64,000 nucleotides of DNA from Bradyrhizobium rifense (GTDB lineage: Bacteria > Pseudomonadota > Alphaproteobacteria > Rhizobiales > Xanthobacteraceae). The position numbers and the translations under genes are program-made. This document shows positions 46,715-54,766 of the stretch, in pieces. The notes under the pieces are model-generated. The model was not told the origin of the DNA and did not search any database. It was given only the letters and a program-made list of their open reading frames with translations. The first letter of the stretch is position 1. Each line of letters starts with the position of its first letter. The stretch is from contig NZ_VSSS01000065.1 of assembly GCF_008123425.1 (NCBI RefSeq), positions 1-64,000 on the forward strand, given 5' to 3'.

Positions 46715-47526
46715 GCACCATCGCCTTACCTGCGCTGATCCAGCGCTTCTTCACCGAGCGGCTTTGCACGCAACTGGAGGCGAGCCGACATACGGTCGCT
46801 GGCTATCGCGATACGTTCCGGCTGCTGCTCAGGTACGCGAGCACTCGCCGCAACAAGCCGTCAGTCAACCTGACGGTCGAAGATATCGACGCCGATCTGG
46901 TCGCGGACTTCCTCGCCCATACCGAGACCACGCGGGGCAATAGCGCTCGCAGCCGCAACACCCGGCTCGCGGCGATCCGATCGTTCTTCCGCTTCGTCGC
47001 GATGACCGATCCGACCTGGCTACTGCACTGCCAGCGTATCCTAGCCATGCCCAACAAGCGCTATGTGAAGCGTGCAGTTACGTTCCTCGATGCCGAAGAG
47101 ATGGCGGCGTTGCTGGCGGCTCCGGATCGTACCACATGGGCGGGCCGGCGCGATCATGCTCTGCTGTTGCTCGCAATCCAGACAGGCCTGCGAGCTTCCG
47201 AACTGGTCGGCCTTACCCGGGGCGATGTCGCGCTTGGAACCGGCGCTCACATCCGTTGCATGGGCAAGGGTCGCAAGGAGCGCGCCACCCCACTTCGCCG
47301 CGAGACAGCCAAGCTGCTGGCGACGTGGATCGGCAACGACAAAGATCAGAGCAAGCCGACAATCGCGATCTCAGCCGCTACGCAAAGGATCGCAGCGAGC
47401 GCGCCCGTGAAGAGCTGGTTGCGGAACTTGGCGCGTGCTTCCTCAGCGCGGACCTTGGTATCGTGCCCGAACTCGAGCCGCGTGCCGATCATGCGAGTTA
47501 CCTTGCATCGTGGTTGGAGGTGCTAG
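46711..47526 (+). CDS. RIT tyrosine recombinase C, truncated
   Basis: 271 residues as read. The N-terminal domain and the first catalytic Arg (QTGLRASELVGLTRGDV) and Lys region (MGKGRKERATPLRRETAK) are present. At about 47357 the sequence passes into ardC DNA read out of frame, so the HxxR box and active-site Tyr are absent. The last 50 residues are spurious. The protein cannot be catalytic. The start overlaps recombinase B (ATGA). Confidence 0.85.
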   Translation: MSTIALPALIQRFFTERLCTQLEASRHTVAGYRDTFRLLLRYASTRRNKPSVNLTVEDIDADLVADFLAHTETTRGNSARSRNTRLAAIRSFFRFVAMTDPTWLLHCQRILAMPNKRYVKRAVTFLDAEEMAALLAAPDRTTWAGRRDHALLLLAIQTGLRASELVGLTRGDVALGTGAHIRCMGKGRKERATPLRRETAKLLATWIGNDKDQSKPTIAISAATQRIAASAPVKSWLRNLARASSARTLVSCPNSSRVPIMRVTLHRGWRC

Positions 47527-47633
47527 CCAACGACAGGCGCTTCATCTTCAGCGCGGCCGCCCACGCTCAGCGGGCAGTCACCTATCTGCACGATCTTCAA
47601 CCCAAGCCGGCCGAGATCGACCAAGCGGCATGA
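47361..47633 (+). pseudogene. ardC: ardC antirestriction protein, 3' part
   Basis: In a frame different from recombinase C the sequence reads NRDLSRYAKDRSERAREELV, AELGACFLSADLGI, RADHASYLASWLEVLANDRR and AHAQRAVTYLHDLQPKP, the C-terminal end of ArdC. It completes the gene that starts at 43819; only about eight to ten codons after HECVH seem lost. It has no start of its own. Confidence 0.88.
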
Positions 47634-47693
47634 GGTGCAACGATCCGTGTCTCGGCCGCTTGCGCTCATCGTTCACCTTTCTAGATAATGACG

Positions 47694-47727
47694 AAGGCCT
47701 CATCTCACGGCGGGGGGCCTTTCTTTT
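47694..47727 (+). terminator. Probable terminator after ardC
   Basis: AAGGCC and GGCCTT arms with a 16-base loop, followed by TCTTTT. It lies 60 bases after the ardC stop. The long loop makes it weaker than the terminator at 43530. Confidence 0.45.
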
Positions 47728-48060
47728 GTGCGTCGTCATGCCTGTGCCGGCGACTGGAGAGGCGGTGCTTCCCATCCCGACGGCGTAGGGGAGATGCGCC
47801 GGGCCGGTTCTTCAGGCTTCCAAGATGCCCGTCTGTTTCTGGGCGAGCGTTTTTCCGAAGCCGCGGAAGGCTGATGTCATCACGATACGACAGTCTGGGG
47901 TTGTTATTGCGTCCGCTGGACTGGCGGAAAGCTTACGCGGCGCACGCGAGTGCTTTCACCAATGCGCCCGTCGTCGTGCGGTGTGGCTTGCCTGTCGCTC
48001 AGTCGTATCCTCATCGTTCGGCCTGTCGCGCCCAATGCGTCCTCGATTTGGCATGTCTAA

Positions 48061-48288
48061 CCGAAGGCCGTCGTCGCTGCGCTCCGCCTCGATCAAAAAG
48101 ACCGCAACGGCCGTTCTCGGCTTTCTTCCCCTGGCCGCTGCGCGCCCATTCCTCGCGAGACAAGAAAGCCTCGCCCTGGCCGCCCTCTACTGCGTGGCGG
48201 CCCTTCGGGTGCGGCCCGATCGCCTCCGGTCAACGACAGCCATCGAGGTCGCGATGGTCGCGGCCCGAGAACGAAAGAGGACACGAAC
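48061..48288 (+). promoter_or_regulatory. Conserved 5' leader of DUF736 gene 1
   Basis: About 230 bases upstream of DUF736 gene 1 that match the same region before gene 2 (60108-60329). Shared blocks in order include CCGAAGGCCG, TTTCTTCCCCTGG, CATTCCTCGCG, CAAGAAAG, GGCCCTT.GGGTGC, GATCGCCTCCGGTC, GCCATCGAGGTCGCGAT and GCGGCCCGAGAA. No shared reading frame is evident, so it may act as DNA or RNA. Confidence 0.6.
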
Positions 48289-48606
48289 ATGGCTACCATC
48301 GGCAACTTCATCGTCAACGGCAACGGCTTCGTCGGCACCGTCAAGACCCTCGCTCTAGGCACCGTCAAGACCAAGATCGTTCCGGCCGAACGCACTTCAG
48401 ACAAGGCCCCGGACTACCGCATCTTCGCGGGCGCGAACATCGAGTTCGGCGCCATGTGGAAGAAGAAGTCCCAGGACACGGGCCGCGAGTACCACTCGGT
48501 AAAGCTGGACGACCCGAGCTTCCCGGCTCCGATCTACGCGACGCTGGTCGAGGTCGAAGGCGAGGAAGGCCACTCGCTCATCTGGTCTCGCCCGAGTCGC
48601 GACTGA
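48289..48606 (+). CDS. DUF736-domain protein, copy 1
   Basis: 105 residues. It has the DUF736 pattern: MATIGNFIVNGNGFVGTVKT, APDYRIFAGANIEFGAMWKK and YHSVKLDDPSFPAPIYATLV, ending IWSRPSRD. DUF736 proteins are small plasmid-encoded proteins of Rhizobiales with unknown function. The second copy at 60330 is about 65 percent identical by eye. AAGAGGACACGAAC precedes the ATG, and a GC hairpin follows the stop. Confidence 0.88.
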   Translation: MATIGNFIVNGNGFVGTVKTLALGTVKTKIVPAERTSDKAPDYRIFAGANIEFGAMWKKKSQDTGREYHSVKLDDPSFPAPIYATLVEVEGEEGHSLIWSRPSRD

Positions 48607-48620
48607 GACGCCGCGCAGGT

Positions 48621-48645
48621 GGCCCCGCCGCGAGGCGGGGCCTTC
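48621..48645 (+). terminator. Hairpin after DUF736 gene 1
   Basis: GGCCCCGCC, loop GCGA, GGCGGGGCC, then TTC. The 9-bp stem is perfect but the T tract is short. A similar hairpin follows the second DUF736 gene. Confidence 0.55.
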
Positions 48646-48813
48646 ACCCCGTAGGCGGAAAGGAGAAACGATTTTGAACGCGCGCGTAAGGTCGGCATGC
48701 GCTGCCTCATCGTGCAGCTTATCCCTTCACGGATAGCCGATGGGGAGGCCGGCAGGGCCTCGTCGGCAGTCACACCGCATCACCTGCGGGCCGTGGCGAC
48801 GGCCCACCTACGC

Positions 48814-49728
48814 TCATCCAAATAGCCGAGCCAGCGCATTCGATTGCTCGGTGAATTTTCGGGCGTTGGCCTTCCGAAGCCGTTCCAAGTTTTGCAGCTT
48901 CCATCGCAGGCCGGGAAGCTGCTCCAAGTGCGGCACGCCTAGTAGCGACCATTCGGGCTCTGCGGCAACCAGCGACAGCAGGAAGCGGCGCTCGTCGGCG
49001 CTCAGACCTTGCTGCAGTTCGCGCATCATTCGCTCGCGCGCTGCCAAGAGCGCGTCAAGTTCAACGGGCTCGGTGGTCATGCCCGCGAAATTGTGCTCGA
49101 ACTCCTGGCGGAGATCCCGCAGCGATGGAAACAGGACCTCATGCACCGGCCGGTTATGGCTCGCGAGATAGACGACGAAAGCGCGGCGAATGCCGGCCGT
49201 GATTCCCTCGTGCGCGAAAAGCTGCGTGACGTCGAACAAATCGCGGGGATGCTGGCGGTCCATCGCCGCAACCAGTTTGCCGCCATATACGTCTTCGAAC
49301 GACGCCACCGGGATTTCGAGATCCGCCTGCAGCGTGTCGCGCGCGGCCTCTGTCAGCGACGCGATGTGCACCGGATGGACGGTGCCGCGCATGACGAAGT
49401 TGACCTCGATCTTGACCTCAATGCCCCCTCGCCGCACCATCAGCTTGGTCTCGCCGGAATCCGTCGCGGCCGGCGCATGGGTCAGAAAGCCCTGCTTCTG
49501 CAGGCGCGCGGCCGACTGACGGATGGCCTCGTTGATGCGCCGCAGCGCCTGCTCGCGCGGCAGTGTGTGGTCGGGAAACACCAGATCGAGATCGACCGAG
49601 AGCCGCGGCATGTCGCGCACGAACAGGTTGATCGCCGTGCCGCCCTTGAGTGCGAACGTATCGTCGATGAGCACCAGCGGCGCCACGCGCGTCAGCAACC
49701 GCGCGCTGTCGAGGTAGACCTGGTTCAT
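48814..49728 (-). CDS. abiEii: AbiEii toxin (type IV toxin-antitoxin)
   Basis: 304 residues. The nucleotidyltransferase core is visible: LKGGTAINLFV (the GG/S motif), RLSVDLDLVFPD (the DxD metal-binding Asp pair), KLMVRRGGIEVKIEVNF (third acidic motif), and FEDVYGGKLVAAMDRQHPRD LFD-like motif with Lys and Asp. AbiEii transfers nucleotides and stops growth; the family gives phage abortive infection and plasmid stability. It overlaps the stop of the antitoxin gene by four bases. Confidence 0.9.
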   Translation of the reverse strand: MNQVYLDSARLLTRVAPLVLIDDTFALKGGTAINLFVRDMPRLSVDLDLVFPDHTLPREQALRRINEAIRQSAARLQKQGFLTHAPAATDSGETKLMVRRGGIEVKIEVNFVMRGTVHPVHIASLTEAARDTLQADLEIPVASFEDVYGGKLVAAMDRQHPRDLFDVTQLFAHEGITAGIRRAFVVYLASHNRPVHEVLFPSLRDLRQEFEHNFAGMTTEPVELDALLAARERMMRELQQGLSADERRFLLSLVAAEPEWSLLGVPHLEQLPGLRWKLQNLERLRKANARKFTEQSNALARLFG

Positions 49729-50462
49729 GGCTTCAGCACCAGGAGCCCGTCAGCGGAGCGGGACACCCAGGCCCTGTCGCTGCCCTTGGGCAGTTGAGAC
49801 GGATCGAGTTTGCCGGCCCAGGGCTGTGAGAGTTCGCGGCCAAGCTGCAGGCACAGACGCACGGTCTTGACGCTGGTGCAGCGCTTGAGCAGGTCTCGCA
49901 GCAGATCGGCCCGCAGACTGTAAGTGCTTTCGACCAGCTCGCGCGCTTCTTGCAGCGGCTGCCGGACGCCGACTTCGCTCAGCACCTCCAGCAATGCGCG
50001 TTCCGGCGCCGAGACGAGCGGGCCGCCCTTGCGGCTCTCGAAGGGCCGGACATGAAGCAGCGCGCCCGGTTCTTCCTTGAAGAGTCGCTTGCGGTGGTAC
50101 TCGGCCGGGAAGCGCTGGGTGAACCACTCCGGGAGGCGTCCCGCTTTCCAGCCGTACAGATGGAGGACGGGCCGCTGGGGGACGTACTGGCGGATGCCGT
50201 GCCAGTCGAAGGCCGACTTCCCGCCGACATGCAATCCTTCGAAGCTCCGCTGCAGCAGGACGAGGCTCGGGTGCAAAGTGGGCGGATCGTTTGGCCGGCA
50301 ATAGACGCCGCGTGCCAACCGTTGCAACCAGCCGGCGCGGACATAGTGGACGGCAAGGTCAGCCGATATCCCGAGGACGGCGAGGTCACCGGAGGTCAGC
50401 GGCGCCCCCGGCGCCAAGCGGGTACAGAGCCTGTTTAGTTTGTTTCTTTGGGTCGTAGCCAT
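49725..50462 (-). CDS. abiEi: AbiEi antitoxin/repressor
   Basis: 245 residues. The N-terminal winged-helix domain (LTSGDLAVLGISADLAVHYV, RAGWLQRLARGVYCRPND) binds DNA. The C-terminal domain (SAPERALLEVLSEVGVRQPL) is the AbiEi antitoxin fold that counters AbiEii without direct binding. It represses its own promoter through inverted repeats, and two such repeats lie at 50453-50469 and 50518-50534. First gene of the pair. Confidence 0.9.
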   Translation of the reverse strand: MATTQRNKLNRLCTRLAPGAPLTSGDLAVLGISADLAVHYVRAGWLQRLARGVYCRPNDPPTLHPSLVLLQRSFEGLHVGGKSAFDWHGIRQYVPQRPVLHLYGWKAGRLPEWFTQRFPAEYHRKRLFKEEPGALLHVRPFESRKGGPLVSAPERALLEVLSEVGVRQPLQEARELVESTYSLRADLLRDLLKRCTSVKTVRLCLQLGRELSQPWAGKLDPSQLPKGSDRAWVSRSADGLLVLKP

Positions 50463-50469
50463 GCTACGA
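50453..50469. promoter_or_regulatory. abiE operator 1, centred on the start codon
   Basis: TCGTAGC, 3-base spacer, GCTACGA. The spacer is the abiEi start codon itself (CAT on the plus strand), so a bound repressor would cover the translation start. Same 17-base pattern as operator 2. Confidence 0.75.
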
Positions 50470-50517
50470 TAATAAGAATAATATCAAAGTTCTGCAAGTT
50501 TGAATTGGAAGCTGAAG

Positions 50518-50534
50518 TCGTAGTCAGGCTACGA
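50518..50534. promoter_or_regulatory. abiE operator 2
   Basis: TCGTAG, 5-base spacer, CTACGA; aligned with operator 1 the consensus is TCGTAGYCAKGCTACGA. The two sites are 65 bases apart, about six helical turns, on either side of an AT-rich stretch that could hold the promoter. Confidence 0.75.
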
Positions 50535-50702
50535 TAACCCGGATTAAGCTAAGGGAACCTCAAGATCAGCCATGAACCCGTCAGCTGCGGTTGCGCTATG
50601 CCCGGTGATACCCGACAGGCACCACGTGGTGCGCAACTACTCACCGGTGCACGAACGCGCCTACTCTCCGCTGACAAGAAACCCTGCCGGCGAATACACC
50701 CC

Positions 50703-50981
50703 ATGCAGAAGTCAGCGGCCAATCTTGATGTCGCCGATGTCGCGCCGACCGCGCCGATTCTGACCGGCTATGACGAGCAGCACCTGGTTACCTATCTCCG
50801 TCTGCTCGACGCCGCAGCCGATGGCGCCGACTGGAAAGAGGTCGCGCGGACCGTGCTGCATATTGACGTCGCGCGCGAGCCGGATCGGGCGCGCCGGGCG
50901 TGGGAAACCCATCTCGCCCGTGCCCGCTGGATCACCGAGCATGGCTACCGGGATCTGCTGCGGGGCGGGGCACCGCACTGA
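50703..50981 (+). CDS. DUF2285-domain protein
   Basis: 92 residues. ILTGYDEQHLVTYLRLLDAA, DWKEVARTVLHIDVAREPDR and ARRAWETHLARARWITEHGY match the short DUF2285-type proteins found on rhizobial plasmids and symbiosis islands. These are possible DNA-binding excision or transfer regulators; the role here is unproven. The ATG at 50703 is the first that gives the conserved part only; longer frames begin in leader sequence. Confidence 0.75.
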   Translation: MQKSAANLDVADVAPTAPILTGYDEQHLVTYLRLLDAAADGADWKEVARTVLHIDVAREPDRARRAWETHLARARWITEHGYRDLLRGGAPH

Positions 50982-50987
50982 GGGCGC

Positions 50988-52127
50988 CTACAGAATCCCC
51001 CAGGCCCGATATCGTCCCCTGCCGGTCACCTCCCGCAGGTCAAGCTCGCCGACCAGGTCCTGAGCGGCGCGCGGCGTGATCTTAAGCTCCTTCGCGATCA
51101 TACCGGCCGAGGCGATCGGCCGGGTCAGCATATAGTCGAGCAGCGCCGGCAGTTTTGACGTGGCGCGACGGCCGGCGAGTTTTCGGGCGAGCAGGGTTCG
51201 CTGGTTAAGCCAGCGGTCGTGGTCCTTGAGCCCGGCCGCCGCGGCAGCGGTGATGGCCTCGAGTTGCACGGCGAGTCGCGCCGCCGCGTCGCGCGGCCGC
51301 CGGCGTTCGCGGGGGATCGCCTTCAACCCGTCATGCAGGCAGGGCAGATGCCAGCGGGTCTTGGCCCGCGCGCGCAACACGCTGGCTGCCAGCAGCCGGC
51401 CGAGCCAGGGCGTGTGCTGCAGCGGGGCGATGGCGTCCCAAGCCTCAGTCGCAAGCGCGGCCGCGAGCGTCGGCGGCAATATGCGGGTCTGCTCGACCAC
51501 GGCGCGCCAGTCGTCGAGACGCGCGTCCTCGTCCCAGTCGGGGTCGTAGACCAGCGGGTCCCGCTCGGACTGGGTGCGACTCCCGCCGGCGAGTGTCCGC
51601 TCCGCCTTGGCATTCGCGGCGTCGACCGCGGCGAAGGCGGCGGCCAGGTGCGGGTCGGACTCGATGCCGCCAAGCGGCGTGTCGAGATCAGCGTCTCCGC
51701 TATCGTAGCCGCCGACGAAGCTTCGCTCCCCTTCCTTTCGGATGCCCCTGCCCTCCTCCCACTCGCCCTGCCCGGTGCGGCCGCGCAGGCTGTCGAGCCC
51801 CGCCGGCGATGGCGCCCAATCCGGCTTCGCGTCGGCGATGCGGCGCCGGGTCCGTAGCATGGCGTGGGCGCGGGTGAGTTCGTGGGTCGGGGCGCGGATG
51901 TCCATGCCGGCGTCGTGGAGAACCAGATCTTCGAGGTGGACCAATTCGCCTTCCAGCCACAGACTGGCGCAGGCGTCAGTATAATGTGTGCGCGCAATCC
52001 AGCCGTCGCGGATCGGGCTCTTGGCCAGGCGTTCGTCGAGCCGGGCAAGCGCGTCCTCGGCGATGGCGAGCGGGCTGGCTAGCTGAGCCCAAGGCAGTGG
52101 ATCGGGAATTGAGTGACCGTTTTGCAA
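50988..52127 (-). CDS. RHE_PE00001-family protein (DUF1612 plus HTH)
   Basis: 379 residues. N-terminal part LARLDERLAKSPIRDGWIAR, SLWLEGELVHLEDLVLHDAG and the middle are the DUF1612 module; the C-terminus (LPALLDYMLTRPIASAGMIA, KELKITPRAAQDLVGELDLR) is its helix-turn-helix domain. The family is widespread on Rhizobiales plasmids and of unknown role, perhaps transcriptional. The region upstream of the start (52128-52360) holds no gene I can support. Confidence 0.85.
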   Translation of the reverse strand: MQNGHSIPDPLPWAQLASPLAIAEDALARLDERLAKSPIRDGWIARTHYTDACASLWLEGELVHLEDLVLHDAGMDIRAPTHELTRAHAMLRTRRRIADAKPDWAPSPAGLDSLRGRTGQGEWEEGRGIRKEGERSFVGGYDSGDADLDTPLGGIESDPHLAAAFAAVDAANAKAERTLAGGSRTQSERDPLVYDPDWDEDARLDDWRAVVEQTRILPPTLAAALATEAWDAIAPLQHTPWLGRLLAASVLRARAKTRWHLPCLHDGLKAIPRERRRPRDAAARLAVQLEAITAAAAAGLKDHDRWLNQRTLLARKLAGRRATSKLPALLDYMLTRPIASAGMIAKELKITPRAAQDLVGELDLREVTGRGRYRAWGIL

Positions 52128-52360
52128 GGTCTTGTTAACCTTAACAGGAATCGTTCAAACGGAAGCTATCACGGGAATAACTTCGGTCATAGCGACAGGC
52201 TGGTTCCCCGTGGCACTCGCTGTCAATAATCACTGCTTATCGATTGAGCAGACCGTTAAAGCGCATAAGCGATCCCAGGGCCGCAGCCCGGTAGACTCCC
52301 TGCCCTGGTCCGGACAAGCCCCCTTCTTTCCGCGCGCCGCGGCCGCCCCAGCCGGGTCGC

Positions 52361-52756
52361 TTAGGCGGCTTCGATATCGGTTTGCGGAAAGTCACCGCCC
52401 TTGAACATCAAGGGCTGCCCCAGATGCCGGGCGCAAGCGTAGGCAAAACAGTCCCCGAAATTGAGGCTCGCCGGATGCCGGCCCTTGCCGAATCGGTCGA
52501 AGGCGTCGAGCGCGAGCCTTGCCGTTTCAGCCGGCACCGCGACTATGGAGATCTCCATCAGCGCCAAATACTCTTCGACCGCTTCGGCGGCGGCGCTGAC
52601 CGAAAGATCCAGCACGCGCGCGACCGCGACCGCCGCCTCCCATACCGCCAACGGTGACGTCAAACGCGCTCCGGTCTGCTGCAGGCGAGCCAAAAGCTCT
52701 CGTGCCTCCTCCTCGTCGGTCAGGAGCGCGGTCAAAGCCGAAGCGTCGATGAACAT
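52361..52756 (-). CDS. vapC: VapC-type PIN-domain toxin
   Basis: 131 residues, a complete PIN domain: MFIDASALTALLTDEEEA (first Asp), SPLAVWEAAVAVAR (Glu), LNFGDCFAYACARHLGQPLM (Asp of the GDC motif) and FKGGDFPQTDI (last Asp). It should cleave RNA and is held by VapB. The start overlaps the antitoxin stop by one base. Confidence 0.9.
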   Translation of the reverse strand: MFIDASALTALLTDEEEARELLARLQQTGARLTSPLAVWEAAVAVARVLDLSVSAAAEAVEEYLALMEISIVAVPAETARLALDAFDRFGKGRHPASLNFGDCFAYACARHLGQPLMFKGGDFPQTDIEAA

Positions 52757-53001
52757 CAGGTGTCCTCATACAAACTGTCGCGGAACGCCTTATCGGCGGG
52801 CTGTCCCTTGGCGGCGTCGCCCCTCGCGCGTAGATCCCGGCAGAACTGGACGCCAAGGTCGACCAAAGACGGCTTGCCCTGCTCGCGCTCGAGCTCATGG
52901 GCGAGCGCCACGTGCACTGCTTCGGTGAGGCCGAGTTTTTTTAGCGAGGCCACCTTGCGAGCGAGCGCGTCGGTCTCCGGGTTCTTGATGTGGAAGGCCA
53001 T
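52756..53001 (-). CDS. vapB: VapB-type antitoxin
   Basis: 81 residues. MAFHIKNPETDALARKVASL and KKLGLTEAVHVALAHELERE form a ribbon-helix-helix/PSK-type transcription factor; the C-terminal half binds the toxin. AGAGGAG precedes the ATG at 53001; the longer frame to 53121 runs through the operator and is rejected. Confidence 0.88.
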   Translation of the reverse strand: MAFHIKNPETDALARKVASLKKLGLTEAVHVALAHELEREQGKPSLVDLGVQFCRDLRARGDAAKGQPADKAFRDSLYEDT

Positions 53002-53026
53002 GGCGCGCTCCTCTAGACCGCATCGT

Positions 53027-53040
53027 GTATACCTATATAC
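53027..53040. promoter_or_regulatory. vapBC operator candidate
   Basis: GTATA, 4-base spacer, TATAC, an AT-rich palindrome 26 bases upstream of vapB, with a degenerate half-site GGATACA nearby. VapB-type antitoxins usually bind such repeats to repress their own operon. Confidence 0.6.
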
Positions 53041-53372
53041 CATCACGGATACACTGACGGAAGGGCCGGCCTCGTCGTTGGCGCCCCTAAGACGCGCGGC
53101 CTTCGTTGCGTGTGAGGGCAACTTTTATGGTTAGTTGGCTATGAACGCCTGCCCTCTCCGTCTCCCGGGTGCTACTTCCCTCAGGGCTGTCCTCGCAGAT
53201 CATCTGGCCCTTCGGGCTATTAACGACCATCCCACCCTCGCCCGCTCCTTCCTCGCTTTGAATTCTGCGCGGCGCGGATCGACGTCGACTGCTGATGCGA
53301 TACCGATCGTGACTCGACTGGTGCAACGCGCCTTGGCGAATTGAAGCGAGGGATGACCGCAGGGCACAAATT

Positions 53373-53388
53373 GTTGTCAGCTGACAAC
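53373..53388. promoter_or_regulatory. parS partition site 1
   Basis: GTTGTCAGCTGACAAC, a perfect 16-bp palindrome that fits the repABC parS consensus GTTNNCNGCNGNNAAC. RepB should bind here to segregate the plasmid with RepA. Confidence 0.85.
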
Positions 53389-53409
53389 ATCCATCCTTGG
53401 CAGGGCCCT

Positions 53410-53425
53410 GTTGTCAGCTGACAAC
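53410..53425. promoter_or_regulatory. parS partition site 2
   Basis: Identical 16-bp palindrome, 37 bases after site 1. The pair may allow cooperative RepB binding. Confidence 0.85.
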
Positions 53426-54587
53426 AATCGCCCAGGGGGGCGCTACTGTCTGCCATGATCCAGCGGCGTCCATGGGTCAGATCGGCTTCGTTCGAGAGCC
53501 ACGCAGCTCGATATCCGCGCCAGCACCCACCATCGGGAGATCGTATTCGTTCGACGGCCTTGCCGCTCGCCAAAAGGGGCACCCCACGCCGGACGCCTTC
53601 CGATCAACCTGCGAGCTCGGCCTGAACCTCGCCCAAGGTCCTGAATGCGTTCGCCTGCTTGGCCCCTCACGCCGGTCCATTGTTGCGCTGGTCGATTCGA
53701 GTCAACAGGAGGTTCCCGCGCGGCGATACGATGCGGGCTTTCGAGGAAAACCGTCCCTATCTGGAACCCGGGCGCGGCGAGCGTTCCCGCGAATGGATCT
53801 GAAGGCCCGGCGTCGAGCTCCCCGCTCAAGATTGGATCCGCACCGCATCCCGGACGAGGTGGCGGCCCGTTGCCGTTCCTTCGTCGGATCGCACGCGCCC
53901 GGGGTGAAGCGATGATTGACGCGCTGCGGCACTCCTGCATCGTTGAAAAGGGCAAGGGGCCCCGTTGCAGCGCCGAGCCCTGAGGTCGATGTCGCGCCTG
54001 GCGATCCGTCGGTGTGGCCACACGGAAGTGCAAGAGAAGGGCCAGCGCGGATGACCTGGGATGCGTCTGCTCGGTTGCTTGCGACCTGTTCGCCCGGCCG
54101 GCCGGTGGATCCCCTGCGACAGTGCGGTTCTTCTGCTTGCCCTTTTTGGGGCGAGCGGCGACGCAGCGAAGTGACGCGCCAGCCCCCCGATCAACACCCG
54201 GGAAGGTCCGGCGCGCCGCCGATCCAAGCGAGACGACATCGTCGCTTTACGGTTGTCTTGCCATTCAGCGCGGGCGTCTGAGGCCATTGTCGTGAACGAG
54301 GCGGGGAGGGTGCTTCTCGCGGGACCGCGGCGCCAGACGTTGGGCAATGGCGGGCAGGAGCCGACGCTACATGGCGGCGCGATTCTCTAGAATTTGCCCT
54401 ACATGACCTGAGATCAGAGCACTGAACGGAGGCTACGCACCGGGGCGTGTCCCGTCGTCCGGACTCCAGCCGTGGCAGCACCGTTCAGCGCAGCGGTTGG
54501 CGAGCTAAAAAAATGACGCTCTGGGGAGTCGTGAAGGCGAGCCGACTCACGCCATAGTCGAGGCTCATCCATTCGTGCTGAGCCGTT

Positions 54588-54603
54588 GTTGTCAGCTGAC
54601 AAC
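54588..54603. promoter_or_regulatory. parS partition site 3
   Basis: Identical 16-bp palindrome about 165 bases upstream of repA, where it could also affect the repABC promoter. Confidence 0.85.
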
Positions 54604-54766
54604 AACAGGGCGGTGCACCAAAAAAAAGGCCCGCGCGCCGTTTGGCACGTCATCGAGCGTTAATAACTCGTTAACCCTTTAATTCTTGCTCAAATCACAG
54701 AATCGTGGCCATCTCTCAAGACGGAGACTAGGCGTCTGACGAGCAGAAACCGTCTTGAGAAGGCAA

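Larger units (their letters stand above)
44448..47360 (+). mobile_element. Recombinase-in-trio (RIT) element inserted in ardC
   Basis: Three tandem tyrosine recombinase genes on the same strand, each overlapping the next by four bases (ATGA), interrupt ardC exactly after its HExxH motif. This is the hallmark of RIT elements. The left end carries short repeats. The right end is cut: the third recombinase loses its C-terminal third and runs straight into ardC sequence, so a deletion removed the right terminus and a few ardC codons. Boundaries are estimated from where ArdC similarity stops and starts. Confidence 0.88.
53045..54766. other. parS region upstream of repA; no gene supported
   Basis: About 1.7 kb with three partition palindromes (53373, 53410, 54588) and no gene I can defend. 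The best frame, 53141-53344, has a short ATG peptide without recognisable features. Frames between 53400 and 54300 are long only because of GC-rich bias. The repABC promoter should lie near the AT-rich stretch 54659-54700. Confidence 0.55.

Noticed and set aside
53397..54347. Frames of 112-196 residues between parS sites
   Set aside because: They overlap on both strands, lack domains and ribosome binding sites, and lie in the partition region.
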